A stretch of 64,000 nucleotides of DNA from Chthonomonadales bacterium. GTDB taxonomy: Bacteria > Armatimonadota > Chthonomonadetes > Chthonomonadales > CAJBBX01. Both the position numbers and the translations under genes were made by a program. The notes beneath the pieces were generated by a model. The model was not told the DNA's origin. It saw nothing but the letters and a program-made list of their open reading frames with translations, and did no database searches. Below, piece by piece: positions 50,985-59,024 of the stretch (positions are counted from its first letter, which is position 1; every line of letters begins with the position of its first letter). The stretch lies in NCBI GenBank assembly GCA_020849275.1, contig JADLGO010000037.1:1-64000 (forward strand). The letters run 5' to 3'.

Positions 50985-51701
50985 CGGCGCGCGGTCCACG
51001 AAGCGCGGCTCGTGCAGGAGGGCAAACGCCGCTTCCCTCTCCGCCGACGACAGCGCTCTTTCGGATTTGGGATTGGGACGCGGAGCCCTCTCCGCTGGCA
51101 GGGGAGCGGCCTTGGGCTGGCGGCGATGCAACTGGCGCGCGGCAGCCCCAGCGCGAGGCAGGCGGGCGCGGTTCCCAGGTTGGGAGCGAGCTCCTTCACG
51201 GCGCTCGTCAGTCGCTCCCTTCGCTGCCGGGCTGGTTCAGGGGGATCCCCAGGAGCTGAGAGGCTTTGTCAGGATGTCGATGATCGCCTCCGCCTGGGCC
51301 AGCCGACGCTTGAGGCGAGCGTTCTCCCCGGCGAGTTTGCGGCTCGATTCGAGCTGGGCGGCAAGGGCGGGGTCCTGGGGCTTGCGGCCCCGGCGTTTCG
51401 GAGCGGTTGCCAACTGCTTTCGCCAGGCAGCCAGATGAGAGGAACACGGGCCCTCCCTCCGAAGCACCGTGCCGACCTGACCGGGTTCCGGGCATGCCTC
51501 CGCTTCCCGAGCAATCCGCTGCTTGTCGGCAGTGGCGAACCGACGACGAGAAGAGGAAGGAAGCACCTCCGGGTCGGGCGGCGGGCTGCCTGGAGAAGTG
51601 GCGACCTGTTCCGTCTCGCTCCGCGAGCCTGACGGCGGAACCGGTCCCCCGAAGGGGCAGACCGAGGCCGAAGGGGTCTCGAAGTGGTTGTTGTTGCTCA
51701 C
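50985..51701 (-). pseudogene. degenerate IS3-family transposase (orfA plus 5' fragment of orfB)
   Basis: On the minus strand, from about 51701, the frame encodes an IS3 OrfA-like protein: RRRFATADKQRIAREAEACP, SHLAAWRKQLATAPKRRGRK, then SRKLAGENARLKRRLAQAEA as the leucine-zipper helix. The usual ending (IDIxxKxSxLLGIPL) is split over two frames near 51270, showing a frameshift. Further down another frame carries the OrfB N-terminal pattern (LSSAEREAAFALLHEPRFVDR), then stops matching at about 50985. The DDE catalytic part is missing, so the element cannot move by itself. No terminal inverted repeats are recognised. Confidence 0.75.
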
Positions 51702-52107
51702 GAATCCGTCTCCTTCCCGCCCTCATGTACACGGATTGGAGAGAAGCAAAGCGCCTCACCCGATCTTGGCACGTAGGATCCCGGCGACGAAGACGTCCGG
51801 AGCCTACGCGGTGTCCGTCGAGTTCGTTGGAGCCGATGGGTACCTCGCTGGACGCGCGGCGAGCACGCTGACCGTGACGGCGCCCTGACGCTCGTGGTGG
51901 GGGCCGCCTGGCGCGCGTCGGGCCGGGCGACCCGCGTCGGCACGGCTCCTCGCCGGGGCTCCGGAAGCGATGGCCTTCGCGCGACGGCGAGCGCGGGCGG
52001 CCGCGGCCGCCGCGGGGCGATGGCGCGAGGCGGGAGGAGGGGCACCCGGTGGGCGGTGTATAGTAGGCCGGCGGCGCGCTCGGCCGCTCATCGGGAGGCC
52101 AGATGAT
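51702..52107. other. intergenic region holding repeat copy 2 and a promoter-like box
   Basis: This 406-base gap lies between the IS remnant and the DUF6785-like gene. It contains repeat copy 2 (51781-51973) and TATAGT at 52059-52064, 44 bases before the next gene start, with no clear -35. I see no intact gene; an open frame running through copy 2 on the plus strand is a chimera of IS remnant and repeat. Confidence 0.5.
51781..51973 (+). repeat. 193-bp direct repeat, copy 2 (orphan SGNH gene end)
   Basis: Encodes the final 36 residues of the SGNH lipoprotein and its flank, cut off from any 5' part. The coding portion differs from copy 1 by one base. Either a second SGNH-type gene once stood here and lost its front to the IS, or the gene end was duplicated when the segment entered. 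Confidence 0.9.
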
Positions 52108-54120
52108 ATGCAGCCTCGTGGCGCGGCGCCCGCGTCGGTGCAGGTCCCGTCGCCGCGGCAGCCGGCGGGGGCGGCTCGGCCTGCCGCCGCCCGCATCCGG
52201 GGGCGCGCCCTGGCGATCGGAGTCGTCGCGCTGTGGGTCAACCAGATGTGGCTCGTGCAGGTCGAGCTCGTGCGGTGGTCGCTCTTCACGAACCTGGTGC
52301 CCTTCTGCAATGCCATCTTCACGCTGACCATCGTCCTCGGCCTCAACGCGCTCACCTGCCGGATCTCGCGGCGCCGCGAGCCCCTCCTTCATCGGGGCGA
52401 GTTGCTCTGTGTCTTCACGATGACCTGCATTGGCAGCGCCCTTGGCGCCCAGCAGTTCGGGCAGCTTCTCGTCTCGTTCCTGCCGTACCCGTTCCAGTAC
52501 GCGGGCGTGGGCAACCTGTGGCCCTCCACTTTCATGCCGTTCCTGCCCCGCCACCTCATGGTGAGCGACCCCACCGCGGTGCGCGGGTTCTACTCTGGCA
52601 ACACATCGCTCTACCGGCCGGAGAACTGGATCCCCTGGGTAGCCCCATGCCTCTTCTGGGTCGCCTTCCTGCTCGTGCTGCTCTGGACGATGCTCTGCGC
52701 CAATACGCTCCTGCGGCGGCGCTGGACGCTGTCAGAGCGGCTCACCTACCCCACGGTGCTGCTGCCGCTGGAGATGACGTCCGGGACCCCTTTCTGGCGC
52801 AACCGGGTGATGTGGGCGGGCTTCGCCCTGGCGGGAGGGGTGACGTTCCTGAACGGGCTGGCGTACCTGGCGCCTTCGCTGCCGTCGCTCCCCATCAAGC
52901 GGCAGGACGTGACCTATCTGCTCACGACGCCGCCGTGGAACGGGATCGGCTCCCTCCAGACGTCGTTCTACTTCTTCGCCATCGGGATCTCGTTCCTGAT
53001 GCCGCGCGACCTGTCGTTCTCGCTCTGGTTCTTCTACCTCATTTTCAAGCTCGAGTTGGTCACCGTGACGGCGCTCGGAATGCAGCAGACGTTCAGCAGC
53101 GGCACCGGCTTCGACAACTCGCCGCCCTACGAAAACGGGCAGGCCTATGGCGCTTATATGGCGGTATTCGCGATGGCGACCTGGAGCGCGCGCGGGTACC
53201 TTCGGGAGCTATGGCTGACGGCCTTCGGGCGTGGCCCGCGCCCACTGGACGACTCCGGCGAGCCAATGCGGTACCGCACGGCCATCCTGGGCGGCGGGGC
53301 CGGAGTCGTGGCGCTTGCGGCCATGTGCGCGGCCATCGGCATGTCGCCGGGCGTGGCCGCCGCGTTCCTCGTGCTCTACCTCATGCTCTCGATCGTCATC
53401 GCGCGCATCCGGGCGGAGTTCGGGTTCCCGGTCCATGACATGCACTTCATGGGGCCCGCCAACCCGCTGCTGGCGTCGATGGGCACCACGGCCGTGGGGC
53501 CGCGCGGCATGGCCGCCTTCGCGCTCACCTACTGGTTCAACCGCACCTATTTCGCGCACCCCATGCCGCACCAGCTGGAGGGCATGAAGCTCGCGGAGTC
53601 GAGCGCAACGGCGCAGCGGGACCTGCTGCGCGCCATGCTCGTGGCCGGCGCGGTCGGAGCCGTGGGCCTCTTCTGGTCGTACCTGCACGTGGCGTACGAC
53701 CTGGGCGCAGGGACGGCGCGCGTTGAGCGGTGGCCGCGCTCGTTCCCGCTGGAGAACTTCGACCGGCTCAACTCGTGGTTTCAGGCGCCGGGCGTCACCA
53801 ACGCGCGCAGCCTCACGGCCGCGCTCGTCGGCTTTCTGCTCGCCCTCACGCTCGGAGCGCTGCGGCAGCGGCTGGCATGGTTCCCGTTCCACCCGCTCGG
53901 CTATGCCGTGGCCAACTCGTGGGGCATGACGCAGATATGGCTCCCGGTGCTCATCGGCAGCGTGCTGAAGATCCTGAGCATGAAGTACGGGGGACTGGCG
54001 CTCTATCGGCGCGCGGTGCCCTTCTTCTTCGGCCTGATCCTCGGCGAGATGATCGTGGGGTGCCTCTGGACGCTGTACGGCGTGGCGCTCGGCATCCGCG
54101 CCTACGAGTTCTGGCCATAG
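52108..54120 (+). CDS. large polytopic membrane protein, DUF6785/DUF6784-like
   Basis: The 670-residue protein has roughly 12 hydrophobic segments, beginning at about 30-50 (ALAIGVVALWVNQMWLVQVE). Between them are conserved-looking polar loops such as LPRHLMVSDPTAVRGFYSG, QTFSSGTGFDNSPPYENGQA, GFPVHDMHFMGPANPLL and FAHPMPHQLEGMKLAES. The size and motifs recall proteins annotated DUF6785/DUF6784, found in armatimonads and planctomycetes and distantly similar to oligopeptide transporters; I hold this from memory. ATG 52108 has GGGAGG at 52093-52098, 9 bases upstream. A nearby ATG at 52103 is out of frame. It might transport peptides or be a scaffold; the YjbQ-like gene follows after 38 bases. 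Confidence 0.75.
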   Translation: MQPRGAAPASVQVPSPRQPAGAARPAAARIRGRALAIGVVALWVNQMWLVQVELVRWSLFTNLVPFCNAIFTLTIVLGLNALTCRISRRREPLLHRGELLCVFTMTCIGSALGAQQFGQLLVSFLPYPFQYAGVGNLWPSTFMPFLPRHLMVSDPTAVRGFYSGNTSLYRPENWIPWVAPCLFWVAFLLVLLWTMLCANTLLRRRWTLSERLTYPTVLLPLEMTSGTPFWRNRVMWAGFALAGGVTFLNGLAYLAPSLPSLPIKRQDVTYLLTTPPWNGIGSLQTSFYFFAIGISFLMPRDLSFSLWFFYLIFKLELVTVTALGMQQTFSSGTGFDNSPPYENGQAYGAYMAVFAMATWSARGYLRELWLTAFGRGPRPLDDSGEPMRYRTAILGGGAGVVALAAMCAAIGMSPGVAAAFLVLYLMLSIVIARIRAEFGFPVHDMHFMGPANPLLASMGTTAVGPRGMAAFALTYWFNRTYFAHPMPHQLEGMKLAESSATAQRDLLRAMLVAGAVGAVGLFWSYLHVAYDLGAGTARVERWPRSFPLENFDRLNSWFQAPGVTNARSLTAALVGFLLALTLGALRQRLAWFPFHPLGYAVANSWGMTQIWLPVLIGSVLKILSMKYGGLALYRRAVPFFFGLILGEMIVGCLWTLYGVALGIRAYEFWP

Positions 54121-54158
54121 CCGCGTCCGGCGGCGGCGAGACGAGAGGGGAGCGTGAG

Positions 54159-54575
54159 GTGACGCATCAGGAGCAGCTTACCGCGCCGACGCGCGGGCAC
54201 GGCGACATGCGCGACGTGACGGTGGACGTGGCCGCGGTGGTAGAGCGCGCGGCCGTGCGCACGGGGATCGCCCACGTGTTCGTCGTGGGCAGCACCGCCG
54301 CCCTGGGTACGGTCGAGTTCGAGCCTGGGCTGCGGCGCGATGTGCCCGAGGCGCTAGATCGGCTACTGCCGCCGGGCCGCGGCTACCACCATGAGCAGGC
54401 CTGGCACGACGGGAACGGCCACTCGCACCTGCAGGCGACGCTCCTGGGCCCATCGCTCACCGTGCCCGTGCGCGATGGCGCGATGGCCCTCGGCGCCTGG
54501 CAGCAGGTGTTCCTCCTGGAGTGCGACGTCCGGCCCCGCAGCCGCGAGATCGTGGTCACGGTGCTGGGCGACTGA
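54159..54575 (+). CDS. YjbQ/UPF0047 family protein
   Basis: The 138-residue protein matches the UPF0047/YjbQ family, some members of which show thiamine-phosphate synthase activity: STAALGTVEFEPGLRRD, the signature GNGHSHLQATLLGPSLTVPV with clustered His residues, and LGAWQQVFLLECDVRPRSRE. The usual HTTAA/HTSAA is STAA here, as in some archaeal and Thermus-type members. GTG 54159 has GAGGGGAG 6 bases upstream. It is co-directional with the large membrane protein and converges with nikR. Confidence 0.85.
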   Translation: MTHQEQLTAPTRGHGDMRDVTVDVAAVVERAAVRTGIAHVFVVGSTAALGTVEFEPGLRRDVPEALDRLLPPGRGYHHEQAWHDGNGHSHLQATLLGPSLTVPVRDGAMALGAWQQVFLLECDVRPRSREIVVTVLGD

Positions 54576-54614
54576 TGCGGGCTGGACGCCGCGAGCGCGG
54601 CAGCGCCGGGCGGC

Positions 54615-55034
54615 CTACGGCAGGCTGCCGCCCGCGCTGGTGCAGACCAGCTTCCCGTGCTTGACGCCTCTGGCCGAGATAAGCGCGGACGCGATCGCCT
54701 GGACCCTGGCCGCCGAGCCGCGCAGCACCACCACCTCCATGCAGTTGTGCGCGTCGAGATGGATATGCGTGGAGCAGAGGACGGATGCGTGGTGCTCATG
54801 CTGGAGCCGCGTCAGCATCCGGGCCAGGCCGGGCCGTCCATGGCCGAACACGAGGGTGGCGACCCCCACCACCCGGGTGTCGGCGTCTTCCCACTCCGCG
54901 TCGACGATGGCATCCCGCATCAGATCCCGCACCGCCTCCGAGCGGTTGGCGTAGCCCTGGTCGGCGATCCGCCGGTCGAATGCCTCGGCCAGGTCGCCCG
55001 GAATGGAGACGCTGAACCGCACGATGCTGCTCAT
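54615..55034 (-). CDS. nikR: NikR-type nickel-responsive ribbon-helix-helix regulator
   Basis: The 139-residue protein has an N-terminal ribbon-helix-helix (VRFSVSIPGDLAEAFDRRIA, RSEAVRDLMRDA) and an ACT-like C-terminal domain with the nickel site CSTHIHLDAHNCMEVVVLRG (His, His and Cys ligands in the usual spacing) plus the upstream His in LTRLQHEHHAS. NikR binds palindromes as a tetramer when nickel is present. ATG 55034 has AAGGAG 5 bases upstream. No nickel transporter or urease/hydrogenase gene lies in the window, but a NikR-like palindrome lies at 55209-55235 in the divergent spacer. Confidence 0.9.
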   Translation of the reverse strand: MSSIVRFSVSIPGDLAEAFDRRIADQGYANRSEAVRDLMRDAIVDAEWEDADTRVVGVATLVFGHGRPGLARMLTRLQHEHHASVLCSTHIHLDAHNCMEVVVLRGSAARVQAIASALISARGVKHGKLVCTSAGGSLP

Positions 55035-55387
55035 CACTGCTCCTTGTCCGTGTCATCGTTGGGTCGGCCGGTCGCGCGGTTGCCCTCGGGCTGGCTGAGC
55101 GCCCAGGCCGGCCCGCGAGCTTCCGGCAGCGTCCCTGCACGATGGGCCCGGCCGACGCCTCCGCCCGGACCCCCGCATCCCCCTTTGCCGGGTGCCGTGG
55201 GCGAGCAGGTATTATGTATTCGTAAACAGTAACACCGACGGCGAACGCCTGGCTCGCCCCTGTCGGCCGTCACGCCACGCGCGGCAGCATGGAGCCGGCA
55301 CGGGCCGGGTGCAAGGACCGTATGCGCCGCAACATCACACGGGCGACAGATCCGATCGCCCGCAAGCGCACCAAGGAGGCCGCCAAG
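55035..55387. other. divergent spacer between nikR and the DUF1559 gene
   Basis: This 353-base region has no convincing gene. It contains an unusually AT-rich island at about 55208-55235 within GC-rich surroundings; this includes TATTAT (55210-55215), a possible -10 box for the DUF1559 gene with TTGCCG 19 bases before it, and the candidate NikR operator. Confidence 0.5.
55209..55235. promoter_or_regulatory. candidate NikR operator
   Basis: GTATTAT (55209-55215), a 13-base spacer and GTAACAC (55229-55235) resemble the GTGTTAC-N13/14-GTAACAC palindrome I recall for Geobacter NikR (right half perfect, left half five of seven). It sits between nikR and a divergent gene and overlaps a possible -10 box, as expected for a repressor site. 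Inference from pattern only. Confidence 0.4.
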
Positions 55388-56293
55388 ATGCTCCGTCACC
55401 GCCGTGGCTTTACGTTAGTCGAGCTTCTCGTCGTGATTGCCATCATCGCGATCCTCGCCGCGATGCTCTTCCCGGTCCTGGCGCAGGCCCGCGAGTCCGC
55501 GCGCAAGACCGCCTGTCTCTCGAACCAGAGGCAGCTTGGCCTGGCGGCCCGCATGTACATGGAGGACAACGAAGGCGCACTCTTCCGCCACCACGAAGGC
55601 TGGGTGCTCGACGACGGCACGCAGGTGGCGGATCTGCCCGCGACGGCCAGCCAGTGCGCGGGCGGCGGCCAGGGCAACAGCAACGCGGAGAAGCCGTGGA
55701 TGATCTTCTTCCAGCCCTACATGAAGGGCCGCCACATCGGCTTCTGTCCGTCCGATCCCACCCCGAGATCGCGGTGGCTCGCCACCGACATTATGGCCTA
55801 CAACGGCGGCATCAGCGAGATCGGGACCGAGTGCGACGCCGCGCCCGACGGGGAGCAGTGCCTGGCGCAGCGAGGTCACCGCACCATGTGGAGCTATCTG
55901 CTCAACTCCGTCTTCACGCACAAGTCCTGTCGCTACGCGATGGAGGGCGTGCTGCCCGGCTTCGCCACGGACCCGGTGGTCGCGGGACTGCCTGAGCCAA
56001 ACCTCATCATGTTCTCGGAGCGCAACTCGGCGGCGCTCGACGCGCCCGACAACGCCGAGTACGGCTACGTGCCGCAGGACGACTACGACACCTGGGCGGG
56101 TGAGGCGGCGCTCGTGCGATGGGGCAGCGGTCCGTACGCCGATCACGGGTGGGTTCGGTACGATCGCCACCAACAGGGGGCCAACTACGTCTACGCGGAC
56201 GGCCACACGAAGTTCATGCGTTGGGCCCGCGCCCGCCTCGATCAGTACCCGGACCACGTGGTCCGCAAGCCGCTTGCCGATCCGCCTTCCTAG
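55388..56293 (+). CDS. DUF1559-type prepilin-like protein
   Basis: The 301-residue protein begins with a type IV prepilin/pseudopilin motif: [20 protein letters not shown], cleaved after Gly and N-methylated by prepilin peptidase. The mature part has the DUF1559 C-terminal H-X9-DG motif ([13 protein letters not shown]). Cysteines in [15 protein letters not shown] fit the family. DUF1559 proteins are expanded in planctomycetes and armatimonads. ATG 55388 is supported by AGGAGG 7 bases upstream. It lies divergent from nikR and may be controlled from the AT-rich spacer. Function: envelope or secretion-associated pseudopilin, exact role unknown. Confidence 0.92.
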   Translation: MLRHRRGFTLVELLVVIAIIAILAAMLFPVLAQARESARKTACLSNQRQLGLAARMYMEDNEGALFRHHEGWVLDDGTQVADLPATASQCAGGGQGNSNAEKPWMIFFQPYMKGRHIGFCPSDPTPRSRWLATDIMAYNGGISEIGTECDAAPDGEQCLAQRGHRTMWSYLLNSVFTHKSCRYAMEGVLPGFATDPVVAGLPEPNLIMFSERNSAALDAPDNAEYGYVPQDDYDTWAGEAALVRWGSGPYADHGWVRYDRHQQGANYVYADGHTKFMRWARARLDQYPDHVVRKPLADPPS

Positions 56294-56359
56294 GCGCCAT
56301 GCGCGGCCTTCGGCCGGGAGCGCGGCCCCGCCGTGCCAAGCGGCATCCGCCGTGGTCCG

Positions 56360-57142
56360 CTAGCCGTTCGGGGCCGGCCCGAGGCACTCCCGGAGGAAAC
56401 GGGTCATCGCCTCCCAGGAGCGGCGGGCGGCGCGCTCGTTGTAGCGAGCCGTGGGCGAGTTGGCGTCCGGGTTCGTGAACGCATGGACGGCACCGCCGTA
56501 GACGTCGAGTTGCCAGTCGGCCTTCGCGCGCTGCATCTCCTCACGGAAGGCGGTCACCTGCTCCCAGGCGACGGCCGGGTCGTCGGCGCCGTGGCACACG
56601 AGGACGCGCGCCCTGAGGTTGCGCTTCTCCTCCGGCACGCTGCTGGCCAGGCCGCCGTGGAAGCTGACGACGCCTGCAAGGGCGGCCCCCTGCCGCGCGA
56701 CCTCCAGCACGACGGTTCCGCCGAAACAGTAGCCGATCGCGCCGATGCGCGCAGGGTCGGTGAGCGGCCGGGCCTTCAGTGCCTCCATGGCGGCCGCGAA
56801 GCGCGAGAGCAATGCGGCGGGGTTGCCGCGCACCTCGCCCGCCCACTGCCCGGCCTGCTGCGCGCTGTCGGTAACGCGGCCCTTGCCGTACATGTCTACG
56901 GCGAGGGCGATGTAGCCCTGTTCGGCCAGCCGTCGCGCGGAGCGCTTCGGGTGCTCTGTCAGGCCCCACCACTCGTGCACGACCAGCACGCCGGGCCGGC
57001 GGACGTCGGTCGAGTCGTCATAGGCAAGGTAGCCATCGAAGGTGTTGCCGCCATCGCCATACTCGAGGGGCATCGTGCGAACGGCCGCGGCGGCGGGGCC
57101 GAGGGCGGCCAGTGTGAGCAGTACGACGAGCAGTGGTGTCAC
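56360..57142 (-). CDS. exported dienelactone hydrolase family protein
   Basis: The 260-residue alpha/beta hydrolase has a signal peptide (PLLVVLLTLAALGPAAAAV). The DLH-type nucleophile elbow GYCFGGTVVLE has Cys in place of Ser. Asp lies in VCHGADDPAV and His in YGGAVHAFTNPD, completing the triad; the oxyanion region is VLVVHEWWGLTEH. GTG 57142 is chosen because GGAGGAG sits just upstream; the ATG pair at 57157/57154 lacks a ribosome site. DLH proteins hydrolyse cyclic lactones or esters; the exported location suggests a periplasmic substrate from polysaccharide breakdown. Confidence 0.85.
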   Translation of the reverse strand: MTPLLVVLLTLAALGPAAAAVRTMPLEYGDGGNTFDGYLAYDDSTDVRRPGVLVVHEWWGLTEHPKRSARRLAEQGYIALAVDMYGKGRVTDSAQQAGQWAGEVRGNPAALLSRFAAAMEALKARPLTDPARIGAIGYCFGGTVVLEVARQGAALAGVVSFHGGLASSVPEEKRNLRARVLVCHGADDPAVAWEQVTAFREEMQRAKADWQLDVYGGAVHAFTNPDANSPTARYNERAARRSWEAMTRFLRECLGPAPNG

Positions 57143-57387
57143 GGTCTCCTCCATCATCAGGTGGACGCGACGGCCCGTTCCGTTCGGCGGGCGCACGCTA
57201 CAAGACGATAAGGAGCCGCGGGCCGTCGAGTTCCCGCGGCGCCAGCTGAGGGGCGGCCCGGCTCGCGGCGGTCGTAACTTCCGGCGTCCCGGCGGCGTCT
57301 AACCGGTGTGCGGAGAGCGCCCGGCGGGCGTCCGGAGAGTGGCCGGCGCGCCGGGCCAGCGCAGCAGCCGCGCGAACCGGTTAGCCG

Positions 57388-58038
57388 ATGCCGACGATGC
57401 GTGAGGGCGTCTATCCGTTGGTCCTTGGGAGGCCCGTGAACGCCGACCCGCCAGCCTCCGCGTCCAGCCCGGACGGGGACGTGATCGCGCGCTTCCTGGC
57501 CGGCGAACGGGCCGCGTTCGACGAGCTGTTCGAGCGCTATAGGGACTACGTCTACAACATCGTCTACGGAATCGTGGGCCGCGCGGATGAGGCACGCGAC
57601 GTGACCCAGGAGGTGTTCCTCCAGGTCTACCGGTCGCTGGGCAGCTTCCGGCGCGGCTCGCGATTCGCCACATGGCTCTACCGCATCGCGGTGAACCGGG
57701 CGCTCGATGCGACGCGCAGCGAGAAGCGTCGGCGCTGGCAGTCGATCGACGAGTGCGGCAAGGCGCTCCCGGACGCCGCGCCCACTCCAGAGCAGGCGGC
57801 GGCCCGCGGCGCCGAGCGCGACGAGGTCCAGCGCATCCTGATGAGCATGCCGCCGAAGCAGCGCGAAGTGATCGTGCTGCGCTACTATCAAGAACTCGAC
57901 ATCGAGGAGATCGCCGCCATTCTGGGCTGCTCGACGACGGCGGCAAAGGTGCGCCTGCACCGCGCCCGGATGCATTTCAAGGAACGGTACCTCGTCGAGC
58001 ATGGAGACGCCAGCGATGACTCGCAGCCCGTGCCGTAA
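57388..58038 (+). CDS. ECF-type RNA polymerase sigma factor
   Basis: The 216-residue protein has sigma region 2 (about 36-110, with FDELFERYRDYVYNIVYGIV, DVTQEVFLQVYRSLGSFRRG and FATWLYRIAVNRALD) and region 4 (about 145-205, MPPKQREVIVLRYYQELDIE, IAAILGCSTTAAKVRLHRAR). There is no sigma 1 or 3 region, so it is an extracytoplasmic-function factor. The start is uncertain: ATG 57388, ATG 57397 or GTG 57436, the last with GGGAGG close before it. Its 3' end overlaps the anti-sigma gene, a standard sigma/anti-sigma arrangement, implying co-expression and autoregulation. Confidence 0.93.
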   Translation: MPTMREGVYPLVLGRPVNADPPASASSPDGDVIARFLAGERAAFDELFERYRDYVYNIVYGIVGRADEARDVTQEVFLQVYRSLGSFRRGSRFATWLYRIAVNRALDATRSEKRRRWQSIDECGKALPDAAPTPEQAAARGAERDEVQRILMSMPPKQREVIVLRYYQELDIEEIAAILGCSTTAAKVRLHRARMHFKERYLVEHGDASDDSQPVP

Positions 58039-58981
58039 CGCCCGAGCGCTCCTTCCGGCCTACGTGGCAGGGGAGCTGACGGAGCGCGAGCAGCGCCTCG
58101 TGCGCTCCCACCTCGATCGCTGCGGCGCGTGTGGGGCCGAGGAGGGCGCCATGCGGGGCGCGCTCTCGCTGCTCGCCGCGCGGGCGCCCCGGGCGGCGCC
58201 TCCGGACCTGTGGGCTGGCCTCCAGGCCCGGATCGACCTCGAGGCGCCGCGCCGACCAGGACCGACCGGAGCGCCGCGATGGGCCCTTGGCGCCGCCTGC
58301 GCGCTTCTGGTTGCGCTGACGGCCTGGGCGACGATCTCCGTCGGCCGCGTCGGTCCGACCTCGGCCGCCGTCGGCCCGGCACGACAGCCGCTCGTCGCCC
58401 TTGTGGTCGAGCCCGTGAGCCCGTCGAGCCGGCTGCAAGCAGCGGACGCGAACGCTCCGGCCCAGGCCCGCGAGGCCGGGCCGTCTGCCGCGTTGCCCGC
58501 GCAGGCGGAGCCGCGGAGCCGCTCCGGGCCCGCCCCTCCCGCCCCGGAGCGCGCGGAGGCCGAACCATCGCCGGCGCGGCGCGCGCGCCGCGCCCCGCGC
58601 CGCCAGCGGCTGACCGCCGCGCCGCCGCCGGCGCCCTCGAGCTTCCTTGACGTGCGCGACGCCTCCGGCCGCTCGGCGCGCGACGTGATGCGGCTGGCGG
58701 AGGCGCGACGGATCGACCGTGCGGCTCGCGCCGATGCGCGCGAGTTGACGCGGCCGGAGGCGGTGACGGTGCCCGCGCCGATGGCGGAGGCGCGAGGGCG
58801 CCGCCCAGTGGTGTTCGTGGAGGTTCCGGAGGAGCGGGTGCGCGTGGGCGATCGGGTGATGCGCGTGCGGGGCGAGTCTGGTTGGGACGCGCGCGGCCAG
58901 CTCGCGGTGATCCGCGTTCGAGCGGAGGCGAGGGCCGTGCCAGACGGGGCGCAGGCGAGCCCGGCGCACCGGGACGAGTAA
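58016..58981 (+). CDS. membrane anti-sigma factor with zf-HC2 domain
   Basis: The 321-residue protein has an N-terminal zinc finger of the anti-sigma (ZAS/zf-HC2) type: C6, then H32, C36 and C39 in HLDRCGACG, which binds the partner sigma factor in the cytoplasm. One TM at about 92-112 (LGAACALLVALTAWATISVG) is followed by a long Ala/Pro/Arg-rich extracytoplasmic region. A small folded stretch near 265-315 (RRPVVFVEVPEERVRVGDRV) may be the sensor. ATG 58016 is chosen because GGAGA precedes it; ATG 58001 is possible. It overlaps the sigma gene. Confidence 0.85.
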   Translation: MTRSPCRNARALLPAYVAGELTEREQRLVRSHLDRCGACGAEEGAMRGALSLLAARAPRAAPPDLWAGLQARIDLEAPRRPGPTGAPRWALGAACALLVALTAWATISVGRVGPTSAAVGPARQPLVALVVEPVSPSSRLQAADANAPAQAREAGPSAALPAQAEPRSRSGPAPPAPERAEAEPSPARRARRAPRRQRLTAAPPPAPSSFLDVRDASGRSARDVMRLAEARRIDRAARADARELTRPEAVTVPAPMAEARGRRPVVFVEVPEERVRVGDRVMRVRGESGWDARGQLAVIRVRAEARAVPDGAQASPAHRDE

Positions 58982-59024
58982 CCGTGCGGTCGGTCGGCGG
59001 CCGTCGCGGCGGGAGAGGGCAGGC

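Noticed and set aside
50889-51632. A 247-residue plus-strand open frame opposite the IS remnant
   Set aside because: No recognisable domain; the minus strand carries clear transposase motifs.
51523-51888. A plus-strand open frame running from the IS remnant into repeat copy 2
   Set aside because: Its end is the copied SGNH C-terminus, its front is antisense IS sequence, with no ribosome site; it is a chimera, not a gene.
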